The notes under the pieces were generated by a model. The model was not told the DNA's origin and did not search any database. It saw only the letters and a list, made by a program, of their open reading frames with translations. This document shows, in pieces, positions 25,253 through 33,751 of a stretch of DNA of 64,000 bases. Made by a program: the position numbers and the translations under genes. The DNA lies in NCBI GenBank assembly GCA_016125255.1, contig WGMD01000002.1, forward strand, positions 682,001 to 746,000, in the 5' to 3' direction. This DNA is from Planctomycetota bacterium. GTDB lineage: Bacteria > Planctomycetota > Phycisphaerae > Phycisphaerales > Zrk34. Each line of letters begins with the position of its first letter. Position 1 is the stretch's first letter.

Positions 25253-25328
25253 GTTTAGCGACGCCGCTCGCGGCGGGTTCTTCTTACGGGTCAACACGGA
25301 AAGCACGCCGCAAGCGGCGTCGCTAAAC
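25253..25328. repeat. BIME-like inverted pair, GTTTAGCGACGCCGC family
   Basis: Left unit 25253-25275 and right unit 25306-25328 are inverted 23-bp copies with one mismatch, beginning GTTTAGCGACGCCGC when read inward. The pair fills the spacer between the convergent CvpA-like and accC genes. A single copy is at 1925-1947. Confidence 0.85.
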
Positions 25329-25339
25329 GCGTCGGCTTG

Positions 25340-26686
25340 TCAGCGCGACAGCAGTCGTCCGACGAAGTCGATATCGACGTCGCCGCGGACGAATTTGGAG
25401 TTGTTCATGAGGCGCTGGTGCAGCGGGATGGTGGTCTTGATGGGCCCGATCTCAAATTCGCGCAGGGCGCGGAGCATGCGGGCGATGGCTTCGTCGCGCG
25501 TGGGGGAATGGACGATGAGCTTGGCGATCATCGAATCGTAATTGGGCGGCACGCGGTAGTTGGCGCAGCAGTGCGTATCGACGCGGACGCCGAGGCCTCC
25601 GGGCGGGTTGAACGTGTCGAGCAGGCCCGGCTGAGGGGCGAAGTTGCGGTCGACGTCCTCGGCGTTGATGCGGCACTCGATCGAGTGCCCGCTGATCTGA
25701 ATCTGCGACTGTTTGAAGGGCAGCTTCATGCCCGCGGCGACCTGAATCTGCGTCTTGACGATGTCCACGCCGGTGATCGCTTCGGTGACCGGATGCTCGA
25801 CCTGCACGCGCGTGTTGACTTCGAGCAGGTAGAACTTCTTGGTGGCGTCGTCGACGAGGAACTCGACGGTGCCGGCGGAGTAGTAGCCCGCCGCCTTGCA
25901 GAGCCGGACCGCGGATTTGCACAGCGACTCGCGCACATCCTTGGGCAGGACGGGGCAGGGCGCTTCCTCGATGAGTTTCTGATGGCGGCGCTGCATGGAA
26001 CAGTCGCGCTCATAGAGGTGCACCACGTTGCCGTGCGTATCGCCGACGATCTGCACCTCGACGTGCCGGGCGCGTTCGAGGAATTTTTCGATGTAGACCC
26101 GGCCGTCGCCGAACGCCGCCTCGGCCTCGGTCATGGCCGAGCGCAGTCCCGAGCGGAGGGCGATGTCGTTATGGGCGACGCGCATGCCGCGCCCCCCGCC
26201 GCCGGCGGCGGCCTTGATGATGACGGGATAGCCGATCTCGCGGGCGATCGTGATCGCTTCGTCTTCGTCGCCGACCTTGTCCTTGGAGCCGGGGAAGGTC
26301 GGGACCTTGTGCTTGACCGCGAGCTTCTTGCAGGCGACTTTGTCGCCGAGCAGTTGCATCGCTTCGACGCTCGGGCCGATGAACTCGATCTTGCACGAGC
26401 GGCAGACCTCGGCGAAGTGGGCGTTTTCCGCGAGGAACCCGTAGCCGGGGTGAATGGCGTCAACGTTTGCGACTTCGGCGGCGGCGATGATGGAGGCGAT
26501 GTTCAGGTAGCTGCCGGACGAAGGCGCCGGCCCGATGCACACCGCCTGATCCGCCAGCCGCACATACCGCGACTCGCGATCGGCCTCCGAGTACACCGCC
26601 ACGGTCTGAATCCCCAGCTCACGCGCCGCCCGGATGATCCGCAGCGCGATCTCGCCTCGATTTGCAATAAGAATGCGGCTGAACAT
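25340..26686 (-). CDS. accC: Acetyl-CoA carboxylase, biotin carboxylase subunit
   Basis: 448 residues. It has the N-terminal biotin carboxylase domain ([30 protein letters not shown]), the ATP-grasp glycine loop [13 protein letters not shown] near 160-175, the catalytic region [34 protein letters not shown]-like metal ligands ([15 protein letters not shown]) and the C-terminal [10 protein letters not shown]. The enzyme carboxylates biotin on AccB for fatty-acid synthesis. It lies downstream of accB on the same strand, separated by a 131-bp spacer filled with heptamer repeats, which is unusually wide for an accBC pair. Confidence 0.97.
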   Translation of the reverse strand: MFSRILIANRGEIALRIIRAARELGIQTVAVYSEADRESRYVRLADQAVCIGPAPSSGSYLNIASIIAAAEVANVDAIHPGYGFLAENAHFAEVCRSCKIEFIGPSVEAMQLLGDKVACKKLAVKHKVPTFPGSKDKVGDEDEAITIAREIGYPVIIKAAAGGGGRGMRVAHNDIALRSGLRSAMTEAEAAFGDGRVYIEKFLERARHVEVQIVGDTHGNVVHLYERDCSMQRRHQKLIEEAPCPVLPKDVRESLCKSAVRLCKAAGYYSAGTVEFLVDDATKKFYLLEVNTRVQVEHPVTEAITGVDIVKTQIQVAAGMKLPFKQSQIQISGHSIECRINAEDVDRNFAPQPGLLDTFNPPGGLGVRVDTHCCANYRVPPNYDSMIAKLIVHSPTRDEAIARMLRALREFEIGPIKTTIPLHQRLMNNSKFVRGDVDIDFVGRLLSR

Positions 26687-26700
26687 GGTTGAGTAGGTTT

Positions 26701-26813
26701 CAGGTATCAGGTGTCAGGGATCAGCAATGACAAGAAGCGACGGCGACATCCGAGCGGCACTGGGCGACGCCTCAGGTGTTGGCTCACACCTGACCGCTGA
26801 CGCCTGACCGCTT
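26701..26813. repeat. Heptamer-periodic repeats inside the accB-accC spacer (locus C)
   Basis: Left array 26701-26728 has four 7-bp units (CAGGTAT, CAGGTGT, CAGGGAT, CAGCAAT). Right array 26786-26813 has four units in the opposite sense (ACACCTG, ACCGCTG, ACGCCTG, ACCGCTT). A perfect small hairpin CAGGTGT/ACACCTG sits at 26773-26792. Because this lies within an operon it must be transcribed. Confidence 0.8.
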
Positions 26814-26817
26814 GAAC

Positions 26818-27291
26818 TCAATGGGGCCTCACCATGAACAGCGGCTGGCCGTATTCGACGGCCTGGCCCGTGTTGACGAGCATCTTTTCGATGGTGCCGC
26901 TGACCTCGGCCTTGATTTCATTGAACACCTTCATCGCCTCGACGATGCAGACGACCGTATTGGCGTCGACCGGCGAGCCGACCTTCACGAACGCCTCGGC
27001 ATCGGGCGACGGGGCGGCGTAGAACGTGCCCACCATCGGACTGGGAATCGGAATCAGCCCGTCATCGACCGGCTTGGCCGCCGCCGGGGCGGCGCCGCCC
27101 GCCGCGACAGCCGGGGCCGCCGCCATCGGCATCGGGGCCGCCATCATCGGCGCCGGCGCAAGCTGCTGCACGATGCCGGTCGCGCCCCGTTTGAGCGTCA
27201 CCTGCTCGTCCTTGTCGCGCAGGTCCAGTTCCGACAGTTCGTTGTCCGTCATCAGCTTGATGAGCTGTTTGAGTGTCTTCAGGTCAATCAT
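26818..27291 (-). CDS. accB: Acetyl-CoA carboxylase biotin carboxyl carrier protein
   Basis: 157 residues: an N-terminal helical part (MIDLKTLKQLIKLMTDNELS), an Ala/Pro/Met-rich linker (about 45-85) and the biotinyl domain. Biotin is attached to the Lys in VEAMKVFNEI (near 121). The carrier domain is complete to its usual end, GQPLFMVRP. It carries carboxybiotin between biotin carboxylase and the carboxyltransferase. It lies between the M24 peptidase and accC, a common order in many bacteria. A small hairpin (CGGAC TGCG GTCCG, 27312-27325) lies just upstream of its start. Confidence 0.95.
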   Translation of the reverse strand: MIDLKTLKQLIKLMTDNELSELDLRDKDEQVTLKRGATGIVQQLAPAPMMAAPMPMAAAPAVAAGGAAPAAAKPVDDGLIPIPSPMVGTFYAAPSPDAEAFVKVGSPVDANTVVCIVEAMKVFNEIKAEVSGTIEKMLVNTGQAVEYGQPLFMVRPH

Positions 27292-27358
27292 GTCGTCGTT
27301 TCACCAAAAGTCGGACTGCGGTCCGGATCGCCCGCCGTCGAAAGTTCGGATTGCGTGT

Positions 27359-28483
27359 TTACCTCGCGTTAATCATCGCCGATTCCATCGTCGTGGGCAA
27401 GCTGCAAAGGTTCCGATGACCCTTGTCCGTCACGAGGATGTCGTCCTCGATCCGCACGCCGCCGAGGCCCGGTATGTAAATGCCCGGCTCGACCGTCACC
27501 ACATGCCCCGGCTCCAGCACGTCCTTGCTCTTGGCCCCGAAGCGGGGTTGTTCGTGAATCTCAAGCCCGATGCCGTGACCGAGCCCGTGGCGGAATTGCT
27601 TGTCGTACCCCGCCTTCTTGATGAGGTTCCGCGCCACCGCGTCGATCTCGGCGCAGGTCTTGCCCGGGGCGATGGCGTCGATCGCCGCCGCGTGCGCCGC
27701 GCGCACGATCTCGTAAATCTCCGCGATCTTCTTCGGGAACCTGCCCACGACCAGCACGCGGGTCATGTCGCTGTGATACCCGTTGTACAACGCGCCGAAG
27801 TCGACGAGCAGCGGAGAATTTTTCTTGAGCTTGACGTTCTGAGGCAGGTAGTGGTTGATCGAGCTGTTGGGACCGGCGCCGACGATCGTCGAAAACGACG
27901 GCCCGTCGCCCCCGCCGCTGCGCATGTTAAATTCGAGCTGCGCCGCGATCCGCCGCTCCGTCATCCCCACGCGAATCTGTTTCTTGAGTTTGAGAAACGC
28001 CGCCTCCTGAATGGCGATCGCCTTCCTGATGAGCACCAGCTCAGGCGCATCCTTGACCGCGCGCTGCTCGATGAGCCAGCCGGTGACGGGCTTCATCGCC
28101 TTCGCCCCGATCTGCTTGGCGACGGCTTTCTGCTGCGTGAGCGTCAGATGCTCGCCCTGCACGCCCACCGCCTTGAGCTTCTTCTTGCCGACGACTTTGC
28201 CCAGCTCTTCGCTGAGCGAATTCTTGCGCATGATCGAACGGGCGTAGGCGAACAGGTCGATAAGCTCTTCATGGAAGCGGTGGTCGGAGAAGATGACCAC
28301 ATCATGGTGCGTGACCAGCGCCCAGGCGTCCTCCCCGCTGAACCCGGTCAGGTATCGGATATCGCGCGGCTCGACAACCAGCAGGCCGTCGAGCTGGTGG
28401 TCCCGCATCTTTTCCCGCAGCAGCGCCAGCCGGGCCGCCAGATGCTTGGGCCAGCGGCGTGAGGATGTCTTGGTCGATTTCAT
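27359..28483 (-). CDS. M24 metallopeptidase, Xaa-Pro aminopeptidase family
   Basis: 374 residues. The N-terminal creatinase-like domain (LLVVEPRDIRYLTGFSGEDA) is followed by the pita-bread catalytic domain with its five metal ligands: two Asp in LLVDFGALYNGYHSDMTR, His in FRHGLGHGIGLEIHE, Glu in VTVEPGIYIPG and Glu in VRIEDDILVT. It should release N-terminal residues preceding proline. It heads the reverse-strand unit with accB and accC, an association seen in many bacterial genomes. TATAAT is 8 nt upstream of the ATG and no Shine-Dalgarno is visible. Confidence 0.93.
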   Translation of the reverse strand: MKSTKTSSRRWPKHLAARLALLREKMRDHQLDGLLVVEPRDIRYLTGFSGEDAWALVTHHDVVIFSDHRFHEELIDLFAYARSIMRKNSLSEELGKVVGKKKLKAVGVQGEHLTLTQQKAVAKQIGAKAMKPVTGWLIEQRAVKDAPELVLIRKAIAIQEAAFLKLKKQIRVGMTERRIAAQLEFNMRSGGGDGPSFSTIVGAGPNSSINHYLPQNVKLKKNSPLLVDFGALYNGYHSDMTRVLVVGRFPKKIAEIYEIVRAAHAAAIDAIAPGKTCAEIDAVARNLIKKAGYDKQFRHGLGHGIGLEIHEQPRFGAKSKDVLEPGHVVTVEPGIYIPGLGGVRIEDDILVTDKGHRNLCSLPTTMESAMINAR

Positions 28484-28491
28484 GGGGCGGA

Positions 28492-28497
28492 ATTATA
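28492..28497 (-). promoter_or_regulatory. Perfect TATAAT -10 box, 8 nt from the M24 peptidase ATG
   Basis: On the reverse strand TATAAT is followed by 8 nt (TCCGCCCC) and ATG. A -35 box is not clear at 17 bp. The spacing predicts a transcript starting at or within one or two bases of the start codon. Confidence 0.55.
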
Positions 28498-28533
28498 CCG
28501 GTTGACCAGCCGGGGGGCGACTCGACGAAGCGG

Positions 28534-29274
28534 TCAGCGCTCCATCGGGATTTCCCACGGGTTGCGCATCGACAGGGGTTTGCCGAGGACTTCCATGAGG
28601 ATGATCGCTTCGCGGGCACGCTGGCGGTCGAGTTTGGCGACGAGGGGGTGGACCTTGCGGCGTTCGGGCATGGCGGCGTCGGCGACGTGGCGGTGCACCT
28701 GCTCGTCGGCACCCGGGGCGTCGCGGTGGACCGCCATGCGTGATGCTTCATCGCGATCGAACTGGGCGGCCCGCTTCGCTTCCGCCGCACGGCGCTGGCG
28801 CTCGAGCTGGCGCTGCTGCTCCTCGCGCTGGCGGATTGCCTCAAGGTTCCGGCGCTGAAGTTCGTCCGCCGCCCGCTGCACCGCCTGCTGGCGCTGACGG
28901 GCGAGTTCGTCTTCGGTGGGCGCGACCTCTTCGAGCACGATCACCGAGCGCGGCTTCTCCTGCGCCCGCGGCGCCGGACGGGCCGGCGACTGACCCTGCT
29001 CCTTCTGCCGCGCCATCTCCTGAAGCTGACGACGCCGCATCTCCGCCAACTCGTTGAGCCGCTCACGCACCGACTTGGCCCGATCCCCCGACGTCGAGCG
29101 ACCCGCATCTCCCGACCCGCGCGAACGCGGCGGGGTCTTCGGAGCGTTCTTGTTCGCCTGACTATTGATGGCGCTGATGATCCAGAAAATGAAAAACACC
29201 ACCGGGATGATGAACTCGACCCAACCCTCCGCGAGCGTCAGCGGCATCGTGCTGGCAAACAGGTGATGCATCAC
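28534..29274 (-). CDS. Single-helix membrane protein with charged coiled coil, unknown
   Basis: 246 residues. An N-terminal hydrophobic helix (WVEFIIPVVFFIFWIISAI, about 18-36) is followed by a long Arg/Glu/Gln-rich region predicted as coiled coil (ELAEMRRRQLQEMARQKEQ and LEAIRQREEQQRQLERQRR) and a compact C-terminus (REAIILMEVLGKPLSMRNPW). The C-terminal ILMEVLGKPLSMR phrase resembles the ending of planctomycete hypothetical proteins. No enzyme motif. It lies 50 bp upstream of the peptidase gene, same strand. Confidence 0.6.
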   Translation of the reverse strand: MMHHLFASTMPLTLAEGWVEFIIPVVFFIFWIISAINSQANKNAPKTPPRSRGSGDAGRSTSGDRAKSVRERLNELAEMRRRQLQEMARQKEQGQSPARPAPRAQEKPRSVIVLEEVAPTEDELARQRQQAVQRAADELQRRNLEAIRQREEQQRQLERQRRAAEAKRAAQFDRDEASRMAVHRDAPGADEQVHRHVADAAMPERRKVHPLVAKLDRQRAREAIILMEVLGKPLSMRNPWEIPMER

Positions 29275-29282
29275 GTGTGATT

Positions 29283-30089
29283 CTAACCCCGCACCGACGC
29301 CAGCGGCAAACGCACATCAAACACCGGCCGCTCGCCCCCGGAACCCCCGGAAGTCTCCGCATCGTTCATGGCGCGGATTTTGACGCCGTACACTTTCTCC
29401 AGCACGTCCGCCCGCAGCACGTCGCGCCACGCGCCCGCCCGCACCAGCTTGCCGCGGTCCATGAGCCAGACCCGATCCGCATACCGGGCGGCGAGATTCA
29501 GATCCTGCACCACCGCGACGATCGCCATGCCGCGCTTCGCCCGATCCAGCAGCATCGTCATCGTCCGGTGCGCATGCGACAAATCCATCGCGCTCGTCGG
29601 TTCGTCGGCGAGCATGATCCGCCCGCCCCCCGCCGCCTGCGCCATCGCCCGCGCCAGCAGGACCCGCTGTTGCTGCCCCACGCTCAGTTCCGCATACGCC
29701 TCGTCCTTCAAATCATCGAGGTCGCATGCGTGCATCGCCGCGTCGATCGCCGCCTCATCGCGCGACAGCGCGAAGCGGCCCATCGCCACGACCTGCCGCA
29801 CGGAGAACGCGAAGCTGGCGGTCGAACGCTGGGGCACATAGCTGAGGACGCTCGCCCGCTGCGCCGCGGGCGTTTTCGCAACGGGGCGATCATCGAGCAG
29901 CACCCTTCCGTACGTCGGGACGAGCGCGCCGAGCATGAGCCGCATCAATGTCGTCTTGCCGCACCCGTTGGGGCCGATCAATGCGTGAACCTCCCCCGCG
30001 TGCACCTCGGCTCCGATGCCTTCGATGACCGGCCGACCCGGCCGATACGCGAAGTGCATTTCCTGGATTTTCATAGGGGTTTCATTCAT
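29283..30089 (-). CDS. FecE/BtuD-type ABC transporter ATP-binding protein
   Basis: 268 residues. Walker A ALIGPNGCGKTTLMR (near 36-50), Q-loop YVPQRS, signature ELSVGQQQRVLLARAMAQ with LSVGQ, Walker B RIMLADEPTSAMDLSH and the switch His region appear in order; the switch position reads VVQDLN, with Gln in place of the usual His. The start at 30089 overlaps the permease stop as ATGA, giving translational coupling; ATG 30074 is an alternative. It powers the importer formed with the next two genes. The substrate is a metal chelate or corrinoid by family; the sequence does not decide. Confidence 0.92.
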   Translation of the reverse strand: MNETPMKIQEMHFAYRPGRPVIEGIGAEVHAGEVHALIGPNGCGKTTLMRLMLGALVPTYGRVLLDDRPVAKTPAAQRASVLSYVPQRSTASFAFSVRQVVAMGRFALSRDEAAIDAAMHACDLDDLKDEAYAELSVGQQQRVLLARAMAQAAGGGRIMLADEPTSAMDLSHAHRTMTMLLDRAKRGMAIVAVVQDLNLAARYADRVWLMDRGKLVRAGAWRDVLRADVLEKVYGVKIRAMNDAETSGGSGGERPVFDVRLPLASVRG

Positions 30090-31057
30090 GTTTCCATCCC
30101 CCGGCCCAGGTGCGGGCGCAGCATGAACAAAAACGCCGGCCCGCCGATGATCGCCGTCAGCACACCCAGCGGCATCAGGCCGATGTTGTAACGGACGGCG
30201 ATGAGCTTGATGAGGGTGTCGGCGGCGACGACCATGATCGCGCCGGCGAGTGCGGAGCCGGCGATGAGCGTGCGATGCGTCGGACCGACAAGGGCGCGGA
30301 TCATGTGCGGGCAGATCAGGCCGACGAACCCGACGGGGCCGGCGAGCATGACCGCGCCGGCCGTCAGCACGCCGGCGACGGCGAAGAGCACGAGGCGAAG
30401 TTTGGCGAGGTTGAGCCCGACGCTGTGCGCTTCGGTGTCGGAGAAAGTCGCCACATCCATGGCCCGACCCATGACCCAGGCGATGACGACGCCGACGAGC
30501 GTGACGATTCCGATGAGCGCGATGCGGGGGGCTTCGATGTTGTCGTCGATGTAGCCCATCATCCAACGGATCATGTCGCCGCGCATGCCCAGGGGGTTGA
30601 TGTAATTGACGAACATAATGATCGCGCCATTGATGGCGTTGGCGATGACGCCGACGAGGAGGAGTCCGATCGGGTCGACCCGGCCGCGTTTTTGAGCGCA
30701 GAGGTAGACGATGACCATCGTGCCGATCGCGCCGGCGAGCGCGGCGGTGTGCGTGGCGGCGGTAGCGAGAAATGAAAGCCAGCCGGCGAAGCTGATCATC
30801 ACGCCCACGGCCGCGCCGCTGGAGACGCCCAGCACGTAGGGCGAGGCGAGCGGATTGCGAAGGAGCGCCTGAAGCAGGACGCCCCCGACGGCGAGCGCGA
30901 CGCCGACGGTCAGGCCGATCGCCATGCGGTCGAGTCGAATGTTCAAAAGGTCGCCGCCGGGCCAGCCGAACGTGTCGCCGACCATGAGCCGGGCCAGACA
31001 CACGCCCGCCAGCAGCGCGGCAAGCACCGCGAGCACCACCCGGTCGCGCCCGCTCAT
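30086..31057 (-). CDS. FecCD/BtuC-family ABC transporter permease
   Basis: 323 residues with about nine or ten hydrophobic helices. FecCD hallmarks include RLDRMAIGLTVGVALAVGG, LLRNPLASPYVLGVSSGAA, MGYIDDN and AGPVGFVGLICPHMIR, then IGLMPLGVLTAIIGGPAFLF near the end. It forms the membrane channel of a siderophore, haem or vitamin B12 importer. Its start overlaps the stop of the binding-protein gene by 4 bp, and its own stop overlaps the ATPase start by 4 bp. Confidence 0.94.
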   Translation of the reverse strand: MSGRDRVVLAVLAALLAGVCLARLMVGDTFGWPGGDLLNIRLDRMAIGLTVGVALAVGGVLLQALLRNPLASPYVLGVSSGAAVGVMISFAGWLSFLATAATHTAALAGAIGTMVIVYLCAQKRGRVDPIGLLLVGVIANAINGAIIMFVNYINPLGMRGDMIRWMMGYIDDNIEAPRIALIGIVTLVGVVIAWVMGRAMDVATFSDTEAHSVGLNLAKLRLVLFAVAGVLTAGAVMLAGPVGFVGLICPHMIRALVGPTHRTLIAGSALAGAIMVVAADTLIKLIAVRYNIGLMPLGVLTAIIGGPAFLFMLRPHLGRGMET

Positions 31058-32058
31058 GATGCGTTCCCCAACTGGCGCATCTTCTGAAGCTGATCCGCCA
31101 GACCCGGGTGCAGATGCTCCGCCAACTCCAACGCCGTGCGGCCCATCGATGAACTGGGCAACAGCGCCCGCGGGTCATCGATGACGATCTGCTTCGCGTG
31201 CATCGAAGCGGGCAGTGTCAGCAGGTTCGCGCCTTCGGTCGCCCCGGCGTGCGACGCGATCGCCGCATTGCCCTGCGACGGCAAAAACAGCACGATCACA
31301 TCCGGGTTGAGGGCGGTGAGCTTCTCGCGGTCGATGACGGGGTAGAGTCCATCACTGTCAGCGAGAACATTCTGACCGCCCGCCCATTCCAGGAGCCGAT
31401 TCAAGAACGTACCGCGCCCGACGCAGGTCAGCGGACTGGTCGCCACGACCAGCAGCACCCGCGGCTGATCCTCCAGGGCTGTGACCAGCGCCAGCTTTTC
31501 AAGCCGCTCGTGCACATGTCCCGCCAGCGCCGCCGCCCGATCGGGCGCGTCAATGATGGTCCCGACGCATTCGCCGGTCGGCGATGAGAGCACGTTCAGC
31601 GCGTCATCCGCCGACTCGATGCGAAATTGATGCAGCTTCCAATGATGATCCGCCGCGAGGTCGACGAGCTTGGCGGGAATCGCCTTGCCGGGCAGGTCGG
31701 GGTTGTTGATCTGCACGATGATGTCGGTGGGGTCGAGGGCGAGGAGCTTTTCGTAGTCGATGCGGTAGAGGTCGCCGACGAGCGCGACGCCGGCGGGGGC
31801 GACCGGATCGTAGGCCCCGACGCCGACGATGCGGTCGTCGACAGCCAGATCGGTGAGCATTTGCGTGATGGCGGGGGAAAGACAGACGATGCGCTGCCCA
31901 GTCGTCGCGGCGCTACTACCGTGGGTTGCGGAGATTCCGGGGGTTCCGGGGGCGGGGGGGACTGGTGCGGAATCGCGTGAACAACCGATAAAAAGGAAGA
32001 GGGCCGCCCCGAGGGCCGCTGCGGATGCGATGCTGCGCCATTGAGCGAGGCGGATCAT
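31054..32058 (-). CDS. Substrate-binding lipoprotein of FepB/BtuF type
   Basis: 334 residues from the ATG at 32058. A lipoprotein signal (ALFLFIGC) is followed by two lobes joined by a helix. RIVCLSPAITQMLTDLAVDDRIVG opens the first lobe as in BtuF/FepB proteins; RIDYEKLLALDPTDIIV and REKLTALNPDVIVLF are the repeated lobe motifs. It should capture the substrate outside the membrane and deliver it to the permease. ATG 32067 is also in frame but overlaps the predicted -10 box. No cobalamin riboswitch fits in the short divergent spacer. Confidence 0.9.
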   Translation of the reverse strand: MIRLAQWRSIASAAALGAALFLFIGCSRDSAPVPPAPGTPGISATHGSSAATTGQRIVCLSPAITQMLTDLAVDDRIVGVGAYDPVAPAGVALVGDLYRIDYEKLLALDPTDIIVQINNPDLPGKAIPAKLVDLAADHHWKLHQFRIESADDALNVLSSPTGECVGTIIDAPDRAAALAGHVHERLEKLALVTALEDQPRVLLVVATSPLTCVGRGTFLNRLLEWAGGQNVLADSDGLYPVIDREKLTALNPDVIVLFLPSQGNAAIASHAGATEGANLLTLPASMHAKQIVIDDPRALLPSSSMGRTALELAEHLHPGLADQLQKMRQLGNAS

Positions 32059-32065
32059 GCGGCGC

Positions 32066-32094
32066 ATCGTATGGGCGGACCCGGAGACTGTCAA
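32066..32094 (-). promoter_or_regulatory. Promoter of the ABC importer operon, leaderless geometry
   Basis: Reverse strand: consensus TTGACA (32089-32094), exactly 17 bp, TACGAT (32066-32071), then 7 nt to the ATG at 32058. This is the same layout as at dnaB and has no Shine-Dalgarno. It shares a 67-bp spacer with the divergent gene at 32126. Confidence 0.6.
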
Positions 32095-32125
32095 AAGTAC
32101 GCAATTCAGGCAATGGAGGCCGCTT

Positions 32126-32944
32126 ATGGCAACGCTGACCGCCCGACTTTCCCGCTTTTTCCATCGCGCCCGGCCGCGCAAGCCCGTGGCGATCGACATC
32201 TTCAAATCCGCCGAGCGTAGCCCCGAACGCCTCGTCGATTCGCTGGCGAAGCTGGCCGACCCGCCGGTGATCAAGGCGACCGCCGAGCGGCGCGAGCCGG
32301 TCAACGGCAACGGTTCCAACGGCAATGGCGACCATCGACCGCGGGGATTCTTTTCGCTCTTGCCGGGGGCGAAGCGCGATGCGGCGATCGTGGATCTACA
32401 GAAGGGGTACATGGAGGTCGTGGACCTGATGAAAACGGTGCGCGAGCATCTGTCGACGCAGTCGCAGCGGTCCGCGCGGCTGCTTGAGTTGATGCAGCAT
32501 CTGCCGGAGGCGCTGCAGTCGCTGCCGGAACATTCGCGCAATCAGGCGCGGATGCTGGAAGTGATGCAGATGCAGGTCGAGCAGCAGAACCGTCACGCCT
32601 CGCACTTCGCCCAGTCGATCAGCGCCCTGACGCGCGTCAGCGAGCAGCACACGCAGATCATGGGGTGCATCCAGCAGCACATGGACGCCGCGACGCAGAA
32701 CGACGCCCAGCTACTCGGGAGCTTCTCCGCCATGAACCACACGCTCGAGGACCTTTCCGAATCGACCCGCGCTTCCAGCGCCGCCCTTCGCAGCGTCACC
32801 GAGCAGGCCCAGTCGGCCGAGCAGCGGATGCAGCAGCTCATGGAGCGTCAATCGCGCCAGATGACGGTGCTGTCGATCACGAGCTGGATCATGGCCGCGA
32901 TCGCGCTGGGAGTCGCGGTGTATGCGGTGGCGCGGCTGAGCTGA
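32126..32944 (+). CDS. Coiled-coil protein with C-terminal membrane anchor, unknown
   Basis: 272 residues. GGAGG 7 nt upstream of ATG 32126 is the strongest Shine-Dalgarno in this region and fixes the start. A basic N-terminus (MATLTARLSRFFHRARPRKP), a short Asn/Gly linker (NGNGSNGNGD), a long Gln/Met/Leu-rich coiled coil (about 90-240) and a terminal hydrophobic helix (ITSWIMAAIALGVAVYAVA) are seen. It resembles a tail-anchored or chemoreceptor-like helical rod, but no MCP signalling tip is visible. Function unknown. Confidence 0.65.
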   Translation: MATLTARLSRFFHRARPRKPVAIDIFKSAERSPERLVDSLAKLADPPVIKATAERREPVNGNGSNGNGDHRPRGFFSLLPGAKRDAAIVDLQKGYMEVVDLMKTVREHLSTQSQRSARLLELMQHLPEALQSLPEHSRNQARMLEVMQMQVEQQNRHASHFAQSISALTRVSEQHTQIMGCIQQHMDAATQNDAQLLGSFSAMNHTLEDLSESTRASSAALRSVTEQAQSAEQRMQQLMERQSRQMTVLSITSWIMAAIALGVAVYAVARLS

Positions 32945-32983
32945 ATCGCAAACCCTCCCTCGAAGGGAGGGGTCAGAAGAGCA

Positions 32984-33751
32984 TCACATCGGCAGCCAGG
33001 TGCGCCATGTCCCCGTATTGATCTTCGTGTTCCACGGACAGACCGCCTTCATCGGGCGGCTTAGCGCGGTCGTGTGGTCGTAGTCGACGTTGTAGAAACG
33101 CTCCACGTGCAGATCGTCGAAGGTGAAGTTGCGGTCCATGAAGCCGCGTCGGTACCCGTCCCATCGCGAGAAGAGCGTCGTCGTGTTCTCCGAAAGCGAC
33201 TGCTGCTGGTCGTTGTGGCCGGATTCGGATTTCTGATTGGTGAAGTTCTGCGTTTCCCAGTCGCTGATAATGACGGAGAACTTGTTGCCGTTGTAGGTGA
33301 ACGTGTCGCCGAGGCGCGTCGAGCCGTCTTCGTTGCCGATGTATTTCCACCCGGCCCAGACGGCGTAGCCGCCGGTGATGTCGGTCGTGCCGGTCTGCTC
33401 GTAGTCGAACCAGCGCGGGGCGAGCGGCTCGTTGAAGAGCTTGTTGATGTCCACGTACCGGGCGATCATCGGTCGATAGTCGGACCCGCTGGATTTGAGC
33501 TGCTCGGGCTTGAGGTTGGTGTTGTTGACGATGCGCGGCCGGGCGGGGTAGAGCGTCGTGTTGTCCCCGGCGTACATGTGAAAGCCCATGCCGATCTGCC
33601 GCTGATTGGAGGAGCAGACCGTCAGCTTCGCCACATAGCGCGCCTGCCGCAACGACGGGAGCAGAATGGAAATGAGCAGCGCGATGATGGCGACGACGAC
33701 CAGCAGTTCGATCAACGTGAAGGCAGCGGGATGGCGCGGCGTGTTTTTCAT
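32984..33751 (-). CDS. Prepilin-type N-terminal cleavage/methylation domain protein
   Basis: 255 residues. The N-terminus FTLIELLVVVAIIALLISIL is a class III prepilin signal: cleavage before Phe, Glu at +5. LLPSLRQARYVAKLTVCSSNQRQIG follows, the pattern common to the abundant planctomycete/verrucomicrobial pseudopilin-like proteins (DUF1559 neighbourhood). The rest is beta-rich with many aromatics. It needs a prepilin peptidase, not seen here. Last gene of a four-gene unit, its ATG overlaps the stop of the anchored exported protein by 4 bp. Confidence 0.85.
   Translation of the reverse strand: MKNTPRHPAAFTLIELLVVVAIIALLISILLPSLRQARYVAKLTVCSSNQRQIGMGFHMYAGDNTTLYPARPRIVNNTNLKPEQLKSSGSDYRPMIARYVDINKLFNEPLAPRWFDYEQTGTTDITGGYAVWAGWKYIGNEDGSTRLGDTFTYNGNKFSVIISDWETQNFTNQKSESGHNDQQQSLSENTTTLFSRWDGYRRGFMDRNFTFDDLHVERFYNVDYDHTTALSRPMKAVCPWNTKINTGTWRTWLPM

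Noticed and set aside
21812-25306. 1164-codon reverse frame opposite the PilT/pseudo-GspE/CvpA operon
   Set aside because: Composition is Arg/Asp/His shadow coding; the forward strand has three genes with recognisable motifs and operon spacing.
32059-32125. Cobalamin riboswitch ahead of the BtuCDF-like operon
   Set aside because: The spacer is only 67 bp and contains a promoter placed for a leaderless message; no B12-box-like sequence was found.
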